Assembly: GCF_001905725.1 (NCBI RefSeq)
Contig: NZ_LIWB01000001.1
Location: 558,001-622,000 of the forward strand
Source: Streptomyces sp. CB02400
GTDB taxonomy: Bacteria > Actinomycetota > Actinomycetes > Streptomycetales > Streptomycetaceae
DNA length: 64,000 nucleotides
Direction of reading: 5' to 3'
Positions 51,032 through 59,186 of this stretch are shown here, piece after piece. A program made the position numbers and the translations under genes. Position 1 is the first letter of the stretch; the number at the start of each line of letters is the position of its first letter. The notes below the pieces were generated by a model. It was given only the letters and a program-made list of their open reading frames with translations. It did no database searches and had not been told where the DNA came from.

Positions 51032-52222
51032 ATGACCACTCCCGCTCACATCGCCATGTTCTCCATCGCCGCCCACGGCCACGTGAACCCGAGCCTCGAG
51101 GTGGTCCGCGAACTCGTGGCGCGCGGTCACCGGGTCACGTACGCGATCCCGCCGCTGTTCGCCGAGAAGGTCGTGGAGACGGGAGCCGAACCCAAACTGT
51201 GGAACAGCACGCTGCCGGGCCCCGACGACGACCCGGAGGCCTGGGGCAGCACGCTGCTCGACAACGTGGAACCGTTCCTCGCCGACGCCGTCCAGGCGCT
51301 CCCGCAGCTCATCGAGGCCTACGAGGGCGACACCCCCGACCTCGTCCTGCACGACATCACCTCCTACCCGGCGCGCGTGCTCGGCCACCGCTGGGGCGTG
51401 CCCGTCATCTCCCTCTCGCCGAACCTCGTCGCCTGGGACGGGTACGAGAAGGAGGTCGCCGAGCCGATGTGGGAGGAGCCGAAGAAGACCGAGCGGGGGC
51501 AGGCCTACTACGCCCGCTTCCACGCCTGGCTGGAGGAGAACGGGATCACCATGAGCCCCGACGACTTCGGGGGCCGCCCCGCCCGCTCGATCGTCCTGAT
51601 CCCCAAGGCGCTCCAGCCGAACGCCGACCGGGTCGACGAGGGCGTGCACTCCTTCGTCGGGGCCTGCCAGGGCGACCGGAGTGCCGAGGGCGACTGGCAG
51701 CGGCCCGCCGGTGCGGAGAAGGTCGTGCTCGTATCACTCGGGTCGTCCTTCACCAAGCAGCCGGCCTTCTACCGGGAGTGCGTCAAGGCGTTCGCGGATC
51801 TGCCCGGCTGGCACCTGGTGCTCCAGGTCGGCAAGCACGTCGACCCCGCCGAGCTGGGGGACGTACCGGAGAACGTCGAGGTGCGGTCCTGGGTGCCGCA
51901 GCTCGCGATCCTGAAGCAGGCCGACCTGTTCGTCACCCACGCGGGGGCCGGCGGCAGCCAGGAGGGGCTGGCCACGGCCACCCCGATGATCGCCGTACCG
52001 CAGGCCGTGGACCAGTTCGGCAACGCGGACATGCTCCATGGGCTCGGAGTGGCCCGGCACGTTCCGGCCGACGAGGCGAAGGCCGAGGTGCTGAGGGCGG
52101 CGGCCCTCGCCCTGGTCGACGACCCGGAGGTCGCACGGCGGCTGAAGGACATCCAGGCCGAGATGGCCCAGGAGGGCGGCACTCGCCGGGCGGCCGACCT
52201 CATCGAGGCGGAGCTGCCCTAG
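51032..52222 (+). CDS. Macrolide-type glycosyltransferase (GT1, MGT family)
   Basis: The 396-residue protein is a GT-B fold glycosyltransferase like Mgt/OleD. The N-terminal domain starts [20 protein letters not shown] with the catalytic His, and the C-terminal donor-binding domain has [40 protein letters not shown] and QFGNADML. Characterised relatives glucosylate macrolides at a sugar hydroxyl and so inactivate them. It is cytosolic. It is monocistronic, has an operator-like palindrome in its promoter, and ends in a strong terminator. Resistance or detoxification is the likely role; the natural acceptor is unknown. Confidence 0.92.
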   Translation: MTTPAHIAMFSIAAHGHVNPSLEVVRELVARGHRVTYAIPPLFAEKVVETGAEPKLWNSTLPGPDDDPEAWGSTLLDNVEPFLADAVQALPQLIEAYEGDTPDLVLHDITSYPARVLGHRWGVPVISLSPNLVAWDGYEKEVAEPMWEEPKKTERGQAYYARFHAWLEENGITMSPDDFGGRPARSIVLIPKALQPNADRVDEGVHSFVGACQGDRSAEGDWQRPAGAEKVVLVSLGSSFTKQPAFYRECVKAFADLPGWHLVLQVGKHVDPAELGDVPENVEVRSWVPQLAILKQADLFVTHAGAGGSQEGLATATPMIAVPQAVDQFGNADMLHGLGVARHVPADEAKAEVLRAAALALVDDPEVARRLKDIQAEMAQEGGTRRAADLIEAELP

Positions 52223-52272
52223 CGCGACCGCGCCCACCCGTGCCGCCCCAGCGGCACGACTGCCCGCAGTCA

Positions 52273-52310
52273 CGACAAGGGCCCGGCGGAGAACCGCCGG
52301 GCCCTTGTCG
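52273..52310. terminator. Strong bidirectional terminator
   Basis: A perfect 17-bp stem (52273-52289 with 52294-52310) with loop AGAA lies between the glycosyltransferase stop (52222) and the convergent MMPL stop (52322). The upstream string CCCACCCGTGCCGCC is shared with the intergenic regions near 4650 and 35975. Confidence 0.9.
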
Positions 52311-52321
52311 CAGCTAGCCGA

Positions 52322-54577
52322 TCACACCGGTACGCGGTCGCCCTCGTCGTCCCGTGACGTCGGCGGTGTCACCGCCGCCGCCTCCGGCGACTCGTCATGG
52401 GTGAGGTCGGGCATCCGGTGCAGCCACTTCGGCAGGTACCAGTTGCGCTCGCCGAGCAGCGTCATCACCGCGGGCAGCAGCACGCCCCGGATGATCGTCG
52501 CGTCGATCAGCACCGCCGCCGCGAGGCCGACACCCATCTGCTTCATGGACTGCATGGACAGTGTCCCGAAGATTCCGAACACGGCGACCATGATGATCGC
52601 GGCACTGGTGACCACGCCGGCCGTGGTGACCACACCGTGCTGGACCGCGTCCCGCGTCGTACGGCCCCGCAGCCGGGCCTCGCGGATCCGGGAGACCACG
52701 AACACGTGGTAGTCCGTCGACAGGCCGAACAGGATCACGAAGAGGAACAGCGGCAGCCATGTGATGATCGCGCCGACACCCTCCGCGCCCACCAGGGACG
52801 CGCCCCAGCCGTGCTGGAAGACCGCCACGAGGATGCCGTACGCGGCACCCACCGACAGCAGGTTCAGCACGATCGAGGTGATCGCGACCGTCAGCGAGCG
52901 GAACGACAGCAGCATCACCAGGAAGGCGAAGACCACCACGAAGGCGAAGACCGGGACCACGGAGCCGACCAGCTGGTCGTTGAAGTCCTTGTTCCCGGCG
53001 ACCTGCCCGGTGATCGGCGCCTCGACGCCGTCGACCTCACCGAGTGTGGCGGGCCGTACCTCGTCGCGCAGCGTGTCCAGGCTCTCGGCCGCCTTGTCCT
53101 GGTCGGAGCCGCCCACCAGCGGGACGTAGACGAACGCGACGTTCTGCTGGTCGTGCAGCTTGATCTCGACCGGGCCGCGCGAGGCCCCCGAACTGATCGC
53201 CCGCTCACGGAACTCGGCGAGCGCGGTCTTCACCTCGGGCGCGTTGATGTCGTCCGCCTTGACGACCACCTCGGCCGGCTCGGAGCCGCCCGGGAAGGCG
53301 GCGTTGACCCGGTTGTACGTCTGCACGATCGGCAGCGAGTCGCCGAACTCCTGGTCCAGCGTGAGGTTCTGCGTCTTCATCCCGACCGCCGGAGCGGCCA
53401 CGGCCAGCAGCGCACCGGTCGCCACCACGACCGACAGCACCGGCTTGGCGAGCACCCGCTTCAGTACGGCCGACCAGAACCGGCTGTCACCGCTGCCGCC
53501 GGTGCGGCGCCGGCGCAGGAACGGCACGCGGCCCTTCTCGACCCGCTCGCCCAGCAGCGAGAGGAGCGCGGGCAGGACGGTGACGGAGCCGACCATGGCG
53601 ACCGCCACGACCATCAGCGAGGCCAGGCCCATCGCCTCGAACTCGGCGAGCCCGGTGAACAGCATGCCCGCCATGGCGACACACACCGTGACACCGGAGA
53701 CGACGATCGCGCGGCCACTGGTGGCGGCGGCGATCCGCAGCGCGGTCTGCGCGTCCCGGCCGGCCGCCCGCTCCTCACGCTCGCGGCGCAGGTAGAACAG
53801 GCAGTAGTCGACCCCGACGGCCAGGCCGACCAGCAGCATCACCGAGTTCGCGGTCTCGCTCATCGGCTGCAGATGGCTGACCAGGCCCATCAGACCCATC
53901 GTCGCCATGATCGCGGTGATCGCCAGCGCCACCGGCAGCAGCGCCGCCACCAGCGCGCCGAACGCGATCAGCAGGATGCCGAGGGCCACCGGCACCGCGG
54001 AGTACTCGGCCTTCTTGAAGTCGTCGCCGAACGCGTCGTCGAACGTCTTCATCATGCTGGCGCCGCCGATCTCCTCGATCCGCAGCGACTCGTGGTCCTT
54101 CTGAACCTCCTCCACGGCGTTCAGCACCGGCTCGACCCGCTCACCGGCGGTGTCCGAGTCACCCCGTATGTCGAACTGGACCAGCGCGCTGCGCCCGTCC
54201 TTCGAGATGGTGTCGCTCTCGTACGGCGAGGTGACGTCCGTGGCCTCGCCGGTCTTCTCCACGGCCGTGACGACCGCGGTGACCGCCGACCGGAACTCGG
54301 CGTCCGTGGCCGTGAGGCCCTCGTCCTTCGCCTGGACGAGCACGGTCTCACTGGCCGGCTCCTCGATGCCGGCGTCCTCGATGATGCGGGCGGCGGTACT
54401 GGTCTCTCCCTTGAGCTGATCGCTGTCGCCGACGTCGACCCGGCCCGCGGCCGAACCGAGTCCCATCGCCAGCACGACGAACAGCACCCAGATGCCGACG
54501 GCCGCCCAGCGGTGCCGGGCGCTCCAGCCGCCGGCCCGTGCGGCGAGGCCCCGCACCCGTGATTCTCCGTTCCCCAT
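52322..54577 (-). CDS. MMPL-family RND exporter
   Basis: I start at ATG 54577 (MGNGESRVRGLAARAGGWSA), about ten bases after GGGAG, giving 751 residues. The protein has two repeated halves, each with a large extracytoplasmic loop and about six membrane segments, 12 in total. Motifs are LVGLAVGVDYCLFYLRRERE in the first half and LFGLSTDYHVFVVSRIREA in the second, with the proton-relay Asp residues. MMPL proteins export lipids or drugs across the membrane. No TetR gene is adjacent, but a palindrome at 54716 lies upstream. Substrate unknown. Confidence 0.93.
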   Translation of the reverse strand: MGNGESRVRGLAARAGGWSARHRWAAVGIWVLFVVLAMGLGSAAGRVDVGDSDQLKGETSTAARIIEDAGIEEPASETVLVQAKDEGLTATDAEFRSAVTAVVTAVEKTGEATDVTSPYESDTISKDGRSALVQFDIRGDSDTAGERVEPVLNAVEEVQKDHESLRIEEIGGASMMKTFDDAFGDDFKKAEYSAVPVALGILLIAFGALVAALLPVALAITAIMATMGLMGLVSHLQPMSETANSVMLLVGLAVGVDYCLFYLRREREERAAGRDAQTALRIAAATSGRAIVVSGVTVCVAMAGMLFTGLAEFEAMGLASLMVVAVAMVGSVTVLPALLSLLGERVEKGRVPFLRRRRTGGSGDSRFWSAVLKRVLAKPVLSVVVATGALLAVAAPAVGMKTQNLTLDQEFGDSLPIVQTYNRVNAAFPGGSEPAEVVVKADDINAPEVKTALAEFRERAISSGASRGPVEIKLHDQQNVAFVYVPLVGGSDQDKAAESLDTLRDEVRPATLGEVDGVEAPITGQVAGNKDFNDQLVGSVVPVFAFVVVFAFLVMLLSFRSLTVAITSIVLNLLSVGAAYGILVAVFQHGWGASLVGAEGVGAIITWLPLFLFVILFGLSTDYHVFVVSRIREARLRGRTTRDAVQHGVVTTAGVVTSAAIIMVAVFGIFGTLSMQSMKQMGVGLAAAVLIDATIIRGVLLPAVMTLLGERNWYLPKWLHRMPDLTHDESPEAAAVTPPTSRDDEGDRVPV

Positions 54578-54715
54578 GACGGGCTCGCTCCCTCGTGTTC
54601 GGCAGCGACCCCCTGCCGCCACCTGACGCTTTCGAAGGTATGGGCCGGATAAGCCCGTCTCGTCGTGCTGTCCGGTGAAGCTGGGAAACCCCAGGTCATC
54701 CCATCGGCGCCCGCC

Positions 54716-54734
54716 TCCTCCCCACTGGGGAGGA
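54716..54734. promoter_or_regulatory. 19-bp palindrome in the MMPL/DUF1697 divergent gap
   Basis: TCCTCCCCA, C, TGGGGAGGA is a perfect 9-1-9 palindrome about 140 bp upstream of the MMPL start and 114 bp upstream of the DUF1697 start. A second small inverted repeat (CTGGG...CCCAG near 54681) lies beside it. It is a candidate operator, though G/C-only symmetry also fits an RNA hairpin. Confidence 0.45.
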
Positions 54735-54847
54735 CAGCGGCCCCCTACACGTATCCGGCCATGTCGGGGCCGGTGATCAGGGTTCCGGTGCGCCGCCGCC
54801 GTCGGACACACCCCCGCGGGGTACGACGGCCGTCCTAGGGTGTACGC

Positions 54848-55399
54848 ATGGCGACGACGAGATACGCGGCGCTGCTGCGCGGGATCAACGTGGGCGGTAG
54901 CAGAAAAGTCCCGATGGCCGAACTGCGCGCCCTCATGGACGGGCTCGGTCACGACGGGGTGCGCACCCATCTGCAGAGCGGCCAGGCGGTGTTCACCGCC
55001 ACGCACGGCGACGAGGAGTCACTGGCCGCGGAGTTGTCGGCGGCGATCGAGCGGCACTTCGGCTTCGCCGTGGACGTGATCGTGCGCGACCACGCCTATC
55101 TGAAGGGGATCGTCGACGCCTGCCCGTTCCCGGCCGGCGAGCTGGAGCCCAAGCAGCTCCACGTCACCTACTTCTCCGCGCCCGTCACTCCCGGACGCTT
55201 CGCCGAGATCGACCGACAGGCGTATCTCCCCGAGGAGTTCCGTCTCGGCGACCGCGCGCTCTACCTGTACGCCCCGAACGGCCTGGGCCGCTCCGGACTC
55301 GCCGAACACCTGGCCAAGCCCCGTATCAACAAGGGCGTCGTCGCCACCAGCCGCAACTGGAACACGGTGCGCAGACTGGTGGAGCTCACCGAGGGCTGA
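54848..55399 (+). CDS. DUF1697 protein
   Basis: The 183-residue protein matches DUF1697: YAALLRGINVGGSRKVPMAE at the start, LMDGLGHDGVRTHLQSGQAVF, and VVATSRNWNTVRRLVEL at the end. The family is common in bacteria and has no established function. A TAGGGT box at 54836-54841 lies just 6 bp upstream of the ATG, so the mRNA is probably leaderless. It ends 2 bp from the convergent chelatase-like gene. Confidence 0.9.
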   Translation: MATTRYAALLRGINVGGSRKVPMAELRALMDGLGHDGVRTHLQSGQAVFTATHGDEESLAAELSAAIERHFGFAVDVIVRDHAYLKGIVDACPFPAGELEPKQLHVTYFSAPVTPGRFAEIDRQAYLPEEFRLGDRALYLYAPNGLGRSGLAEHLAKPRINKGVVATSRNWNTVRRLVELTEG

Positions 55400-55401
55400 G
55401 T

Positions 55402-56139
55402 TCAGGCACCGACCGCCGCGAGCAGCGGCACCCGCGCCGCGTCGTACCGCTCCAGCAGCACCCGCGCCACCTCCGGCGCCGGGCCCAGCACATCCGCGAG
55501 GACGTCCGCCTCCGCCGCGCCCCGGGCGATCCGGTCCGGGAGGAAGCCGGGGGCCAGGACGTACGGGGCGACGGCGACGCGTGCGCAGCCGAGGGCGCGC
55601 AGTTCGCGTACCGCCTGCTCGGTGCGGGGGAGGGATGCGGAGGCGAACGCAGGCCGCACGGCGCACCAACCGGTGTGCCGCCACTCCCGCGCGATTTCTG
55701 CGATCACTGCGATCGCCTCCGGGTCGGAGGACCCCGCCGAGGCCAGTACGACCCCGGTCGAGGACTTGTCGGCGGGCGTGAGGCCCGCCTCGTACAGCCG
55801 GCGCTCCAGCGCCGACATCAGCAGCGGTGAGGGGCCCAGCACCTCGGCCTGGCGGATCCGCAGCCGCGACGGGGCCTGGGCCAGCACCGCCGGGATGTCC
55901 GCCTTGGCGTGGAAGGCGCGGGTCAGCAGCAGCGGGAGGGCGACCACATCGCGGACGCCCTCCGCGTCCAGGGACTCCAGCACCCCTTTGACGGACGGGA
56001 TGTTGAAGTCCAGGAACCCGGTCTCCACGCGCAGCCCCGGCCGCAGCGACCGCACCCGCCGCACCAGGGCGTGCACGGTCGCGGCGTGCCGCGGATCGCG
56101 GCTGCCGTGGGCGACGACGAGAAGTACCGGACGGCACAT
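55402..56139 (-). CDS. CbiX/SirB-type sirohydrochlorin chelatase-like protein
   Basis: The 245-residue protein starts at ATG 56139 behind GAGGG at the end of the permease gene. It has the chelatase signature VLLVVAHGSRDPRHAAT with the metal-binding His, VVALPLLLTRAFHAKADIPA with a second His pair, and a repeated second half (GVVLASAGSSDPEA, VAVAPYVLAPGFLPDRI). Such enzymes insert Co or Fe into sirohydrochlorin. Its position as last gene of the sulfur operon suggests it makes siroheme for the sulfite reductase encoded at the operon's other end. The exact metal is inferred from this context. Confidence 0.85.
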   Translation of the reverse strand: MCRPVLLVVAHGSRDPRHAATVHALVRRVRSLRPGLRVETGFLDFNIPSVKGVLESLDAEGVRDVVALPLLLTRAFHAKADIPAVLAQAPSRLRIRQAEVLGPSPLLMSALERRLYEAGLTPADKSSTGVVLASAGSSDPEAIAVIAEIAREWRHTGWCAVRPAFASASLPRTEQAVRELRALGCARVAVAPYVLAPGFLPDRIARGAAEADVLADVLGPAPEVARVLLERYDAARVPLLAAVGA

Positions 56140-56147
56140 GGTGTCCC

Positions 56148-57044
56148 TCAGCCCTTCACCAGCAGACCGCGGCTGCGCAGCACCCACCGCTCCAGCGGGC
56201 TGAAGATCAGCAGGTCGATGGCGATACCGACGGTCAGGATCAGCAGAATGGCCTCGAAGACCATGGCCATGTCGCTGGCGTTGCGGCCGTTCTCCAGGAG
56301 CTGGCCGAGGCCCACGCCGAGGTCCGGGAAGGACGCGATGATCTCCGCGGCCATCAGCGAACGCCAGGAGAACGCCCAGCCCTGCTTCAGACCCGCCACA
56401 TAGCCCGGCAGCGCGGCCGGCAGCACGATGTGCCAGGTGCCCTTCAGGCCCGTCGCGCCCAGCGTCCGGCCGGCCCGCAGGAACAGCGGGGGCACCTGGT
56501 CGACGCCGGACACCAGGCCGTTGGCGATCGAGGGGACCGCGCCGAGCAGGATGACGGCGTACATCATCTGGTTGTTGAGCCCCAGCCAGATCACCGCCGG
56601 CGGCACCCACGCCACCGACGGCAGCGACTGCAGACCGGACAGGATCGGCCCGATCGCCGCGCGCACGAACTTCACCCGCGCCACCAGCAGCCCCAGCGGG
56701 GTGCCGATCAGCAGCGCGAAGAAGAAGCCGAGCAGGCCGCGCGAGACGCTGGTCCAGATGTAGCCGAGCAACTCGCCCTGGAGCCACGCCTGCCGGAGGA
56801 CGTCCCACACGGCGCCCGGCGAGGGCAGCTTGGTCGGATCGTCGACGATCTTGAACGACACCAGGGCCTGCCACACCGCCAGCACCAGGGCGATGGCGAC
56901 GACCGGCGGCAGGATCTTCTCCACGAAGGTCTGCCGCAGCGGCTTGCGCCCGGTCTGCACCGTCTCCAGTGCGTCGAGGCCCGCCTCCAGACCGGCGAGG
57001 TCGCCCCCGTCCTTGTCCTTGGCGGTCGTCTCAGTGCTGGCCAT
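56148..57044 (-). CDS. ssuC: Sulfonate/nitrate-type ABC transporter permease (SsuC-like)
   Basis: The 298-residue permease starts at ATG 57044 (MASTETTAKDKDGG), eight bases after GGGGAG and overlapping the ATPase gene by 14 bp. Six membrane segments follow a cytoplasmic N-terminal tail. LPSVAWVPPAVIWLGLNNQM and the EAA-type loop PPLFLRAGRTLGATGLKGTW are typical of the SsuC/TauC/NrtB group. The genes are within a sulfate-assimilation operon, so the substrate is probably a sulfonate or sulfate ester rather than nitrate. Start choice is from the ribosome site. Confidence 0.88.
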   Translation of the reverse strand: MASTETTAKDKDGGDLAGLEAGLDALETVQTGRKPLRQTFVEKILPPVVAIALVLAVWQALVSFKIVDDPTKLPSPGAVWDVLRQAWLQGELLGYIWTSVSRGLLGFFFALLIGTPLGLLVARVKFVRAAIGPILSGLQSLPSVAWVPPAVIWLGLNNQMMYAVILLGAVPSIANGLVSGVDQVPPLFLRAGRTLGATGLKGTWHIVLPAALPGYVAGLKQGWAFSWRSLMAAEIIASFPDLGVGLGQLLENGRNASDMAMVFEAILLILTVGIAIDLLIFSPLERWVLRSRGLLVKG

Positions 57045-57819
57045 GACGGCGGATCTCCCCACGGAGTTCTTCGGTGATCTCGACGGACAGTTCCGCCACG
57101 GCGGTGTCCTCGATACGGCGCGGATGCGGGATGCCCACCGTCCACTCGCGGGCGATCCGGCCCGGACGGGAGGACAGCAGCACCACTCGCTGCGCGAGCC
57201 GTACGGCCTCGCGCACGTTGTGTGTGACGAACAGCACGGACAGCCGCGTCTCGCGCCAGATCCTGGTCAGCTCGTCGTGCAGCACGTCCCGCGTGATGGC
57301 GTCCAGCGCCGCGAACGGCTCGTCCATCAGCAGCAGCCGGCTGTCCTGGGCGATCGCCCGCGCCAGCGCCACGCGCTGCCGCATACCGCCGGACAGCTCG
57401 TGCACCCGCTTGCCGTGCGCGCCCTTCAGCCGGACGAGCTCAAGGAGTTCCTCGGCCCGTTCGCGGCGCTCGTTCTTCTGAACGCCCCGCAGCTTCAGCG
57501 CGAGTTCGATGTTCTTGCCCGCGGTCAGCCACGGGAAGAGGGCGTGCTCCTGGAACATCAGGGCCGGCCGCCCGTCCGTGCTGATCGTGCCGGCCGTGGG
57601 GCGGTCGAGCCCCGCGACCAGGTTGAGCAGCGTGGACTTGCCGCAGCCCGAGGCACCCAGGAGGGTGACGAACTCACCGGGCGCGACATCGAGGCTGATG
57701 TCGTCCAGCACGAGCTGCTGTCCGGCGGGGCCCGCGAACGACTTCGAGACATGCTCGATGCGGGCGGCGTGGGTGGCCGCCTCGGTGCCGTCGGCGGCCT
57801 TGGCGAGGGTCGTGGCCAT
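57031..57819 (-). CDS. ssuB: Sulfonate-type ABC transporter ATPase (SsuB-like)
   Basis: The 262-residue ATPase starts at ATG 57819, eight bases after GGAGG; the GTG at 57828 overlaps that ribosome site and is rejected. Walker A is LGASGCGKSTLLNLVAG, Q-loop MFQEHALFPWL, signature LSGGMRQRVALARAI, Walker B LLLMDEPFAALDA and switch LFVTHNVREA. These match the SsuB/TauB/NrtD family. It energises the permease encoded next, with which it overlaps. The binding protein is 36 bp upstream. Confidence 0.9.
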   Translation of the reverse strand: MATTLAKAADGTEAATHAARIEHVSKSFAGPAGQQLVLDDISLDVAPGEFVTLLGASGCGKSTLLNLVAGLDRPTAGTISTDGRPALMFQEHALFPWLTAGKNIELALKLRGVQKNERRERAEELLELVRLKGAHGKRVHELSGGMRQRVALARAIAQDSRLLLMDEPFAALDAITRDVLHDELTRIWRETRLSVLFVTHNVREAVRLAQRVVLLSSRPGRIAREWTVGIPHPRRIEDTAVAELSVEITEELRGEIRRHGQH

Positions 57820-57855
57820 GGTCGTCACCTCCTGGGAAATCTTCGTGATCCGGGC

Positions 57856-58959
57856 TTACTTGACGCCGAGTCCGGCGTCGTCGACGGCCGGTTCGCCGGC
57901 GGCCTTCAGGACCTTGTCGAGCAGCGTGAGGTCGTAGATGCCGTCCAGGTCGGGCTGGTCCAGCAGGCCCGCCTTGACGGCGTGCTCCGCCTGCGCGTCG
58001 AGGGTGGCGGCCAGCGGGTCGTCGGTGAACTCGATCGACTCCCACGCCGGGTCCAGCACCTCGGCGGGCAGCGCCTTGCCGGAGTCCTTCTCCAACTGCT
58101 CGTTGGCGGCGGTCTTCGCCTCGTCCGGGTTGGCGTTGATCCACCGGTTGGCCTCGACGGACGCCTTCAGCACCGCCTCGACGGCCTTCGGGTGCTCCTC
58201 GAGGAACTCCTGGCGCACGATGATGTTCGTGATCACGAACTTCTCGTCCGGCCACAGCGACGCCTCGTCCAGCAGCACCTTGCCGCCCTGCGCGACCAGC
58301 TTCGACGCGGTCGGCTCCGGCACCCAGGCGCCGTCGACCGAACCGGCCTTGAACGCGTCCGGGGTGACCTTGTTGTCGCTGCGGACGACCGTGACGTCGC
58401 CCTTGCCGCTCTGGGCGTCGACCTTCCAGCCCTGCTCGGCCGCCCAGTTGAGGAACGCCACGTCCTGGGTGTTGCCGAGCTGCGGGGTCGCGATCCGCTT
58501 GCCCTCGACGTCCTCCAGCGACTTCACCTTGTCCGGGTTCACCACGAGCTTCACCCCGCCGGACGCCGAACCGCCGATGATCCGCAGGTTCTTGCCGCCG
58601 GACTTGGTGTAGCCGTTGATGGCGGGGGACGGGCCGATGAACCCGATGTCGATGGAACCGGAGTTGAGCGCCTCGATCTCCGACGGCCCCGCGTTGAAGA
58701 CGGCGTACTTCGCCTCCGTGGCGCCGAGTTCCTTCTGGAACAGACCCTTGTTGTTGCCCACCAGGGCGGTGCCGTGGGTGAGGTTGCCGAAGTAGCCGAT
58801 CCTGACGGAGTCGAGACCGTCGATCTTCTTCGCCCCGGCGGCGACCTTCGCGGCGCCGTCGTCCTTGGCCTGGGAGCCGTAGCCGCAGGCGGCCAGGGTG
58901 AGCAGCGGGAGCGCGGCTATGACCGCGAGGGTACGGCGCAGGGCGGTTGTGGCAGGCAC
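57856..58959 (-). CDS. ssuA: Sulfonate-type ABC transporter substrate-binding lipoprotein (SsuA-like)
   Basis: The 367-residue protein starts at a GTG (VPATTALRRTLAVIAALPLL). A lipobox LTLAAC (Cys near 25) follows. The mature protein has SRIGYFGNLTHGTALV-like residues in VRIGYFGNLTHGTALVGN, EIEALNSGSIDIGFIGPSP, IATPQLGNTQDVAFLNWA and DGAWVPEPTASKLV, as in SsuA/NrtA-type binding proteins. It captures organosulfur ligands for SsuBC. A 227-bp gap separates it from cysN upstream, so it could have an extra promoter. Confidence 0.9.
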   Translation of the reverse strand: MPATTALRRTLAVIAALPLLTLAACGYGSQAKDDGAAKVAAGAKKIDGLDSVRIGYFGNLTHGTALVGNNKGLFQKELGATEAKYAVFNAGPSEIEALNSGSIDIGFIGPSPAINGYTKSGGKNLRIIGGSASGGVKLVVNPDKVKSLEDVEGKRIATPQLGNTQDVAFLNWAAEQGWKVDAQSGKGDVTVVRSDNKVTPDAFKAGSVDGAWVPEPTASKLVAQGGKVLLDEASLWPDEKFVITNIIVRQEFLEEHPKAVEAVLKASVEANRWINANPDEAKTAANEQLEKDSGKALPAEVLDPAWESIEFTDDPLAATLDAQAEHAVKAGLLDQPDLDGIYDLTLLDKVLKAAGEPAVDDAGLGVK

Positions 58960-59186
58960 GGGAGGTGTTCCTCTCGGAGGCCCGGCGGTCACGGTCCTGG
59001 TCTCAGGCCGTGGCCGGGAAGTCGGCAGGTTTTCGTCTACGGCGGTGGGGAGTGAGGGCGCGCGAGCGGTGCGCGTACGTCATCGCGCACATCGGTCCAC
59101 CCCGCCCTGCCCGCTGCCGAGAGCGCCGCTGCCGACGCGGCCGCCCTCCTTCGCGAACTCGGAGTAGAAATCGGTGGGGTTCATGC
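58960..59186 (-). other. Gap between cysN and ssuA with two very short ORFs
   Basis: Two minus-strand mini-ORFs lie in this 227-bp gap. One, 59080-59184, starts with an ATG two bases after the cysN stop (MNPTDFYSEFAKEGG...; 34 residues). The other, 59003-59092, encodes 29 residues (MCAMTYAHRSRALTPH...) with a Cys at position 2, and overlaps the end of the first. Neither has a clear family. Since actinobacterial sulfur genes are known to use cysteine-sensing leader ORFs in mycobacteria, the second deserves attention, but a single Cys codon is weak support. Confidence 0.3.
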
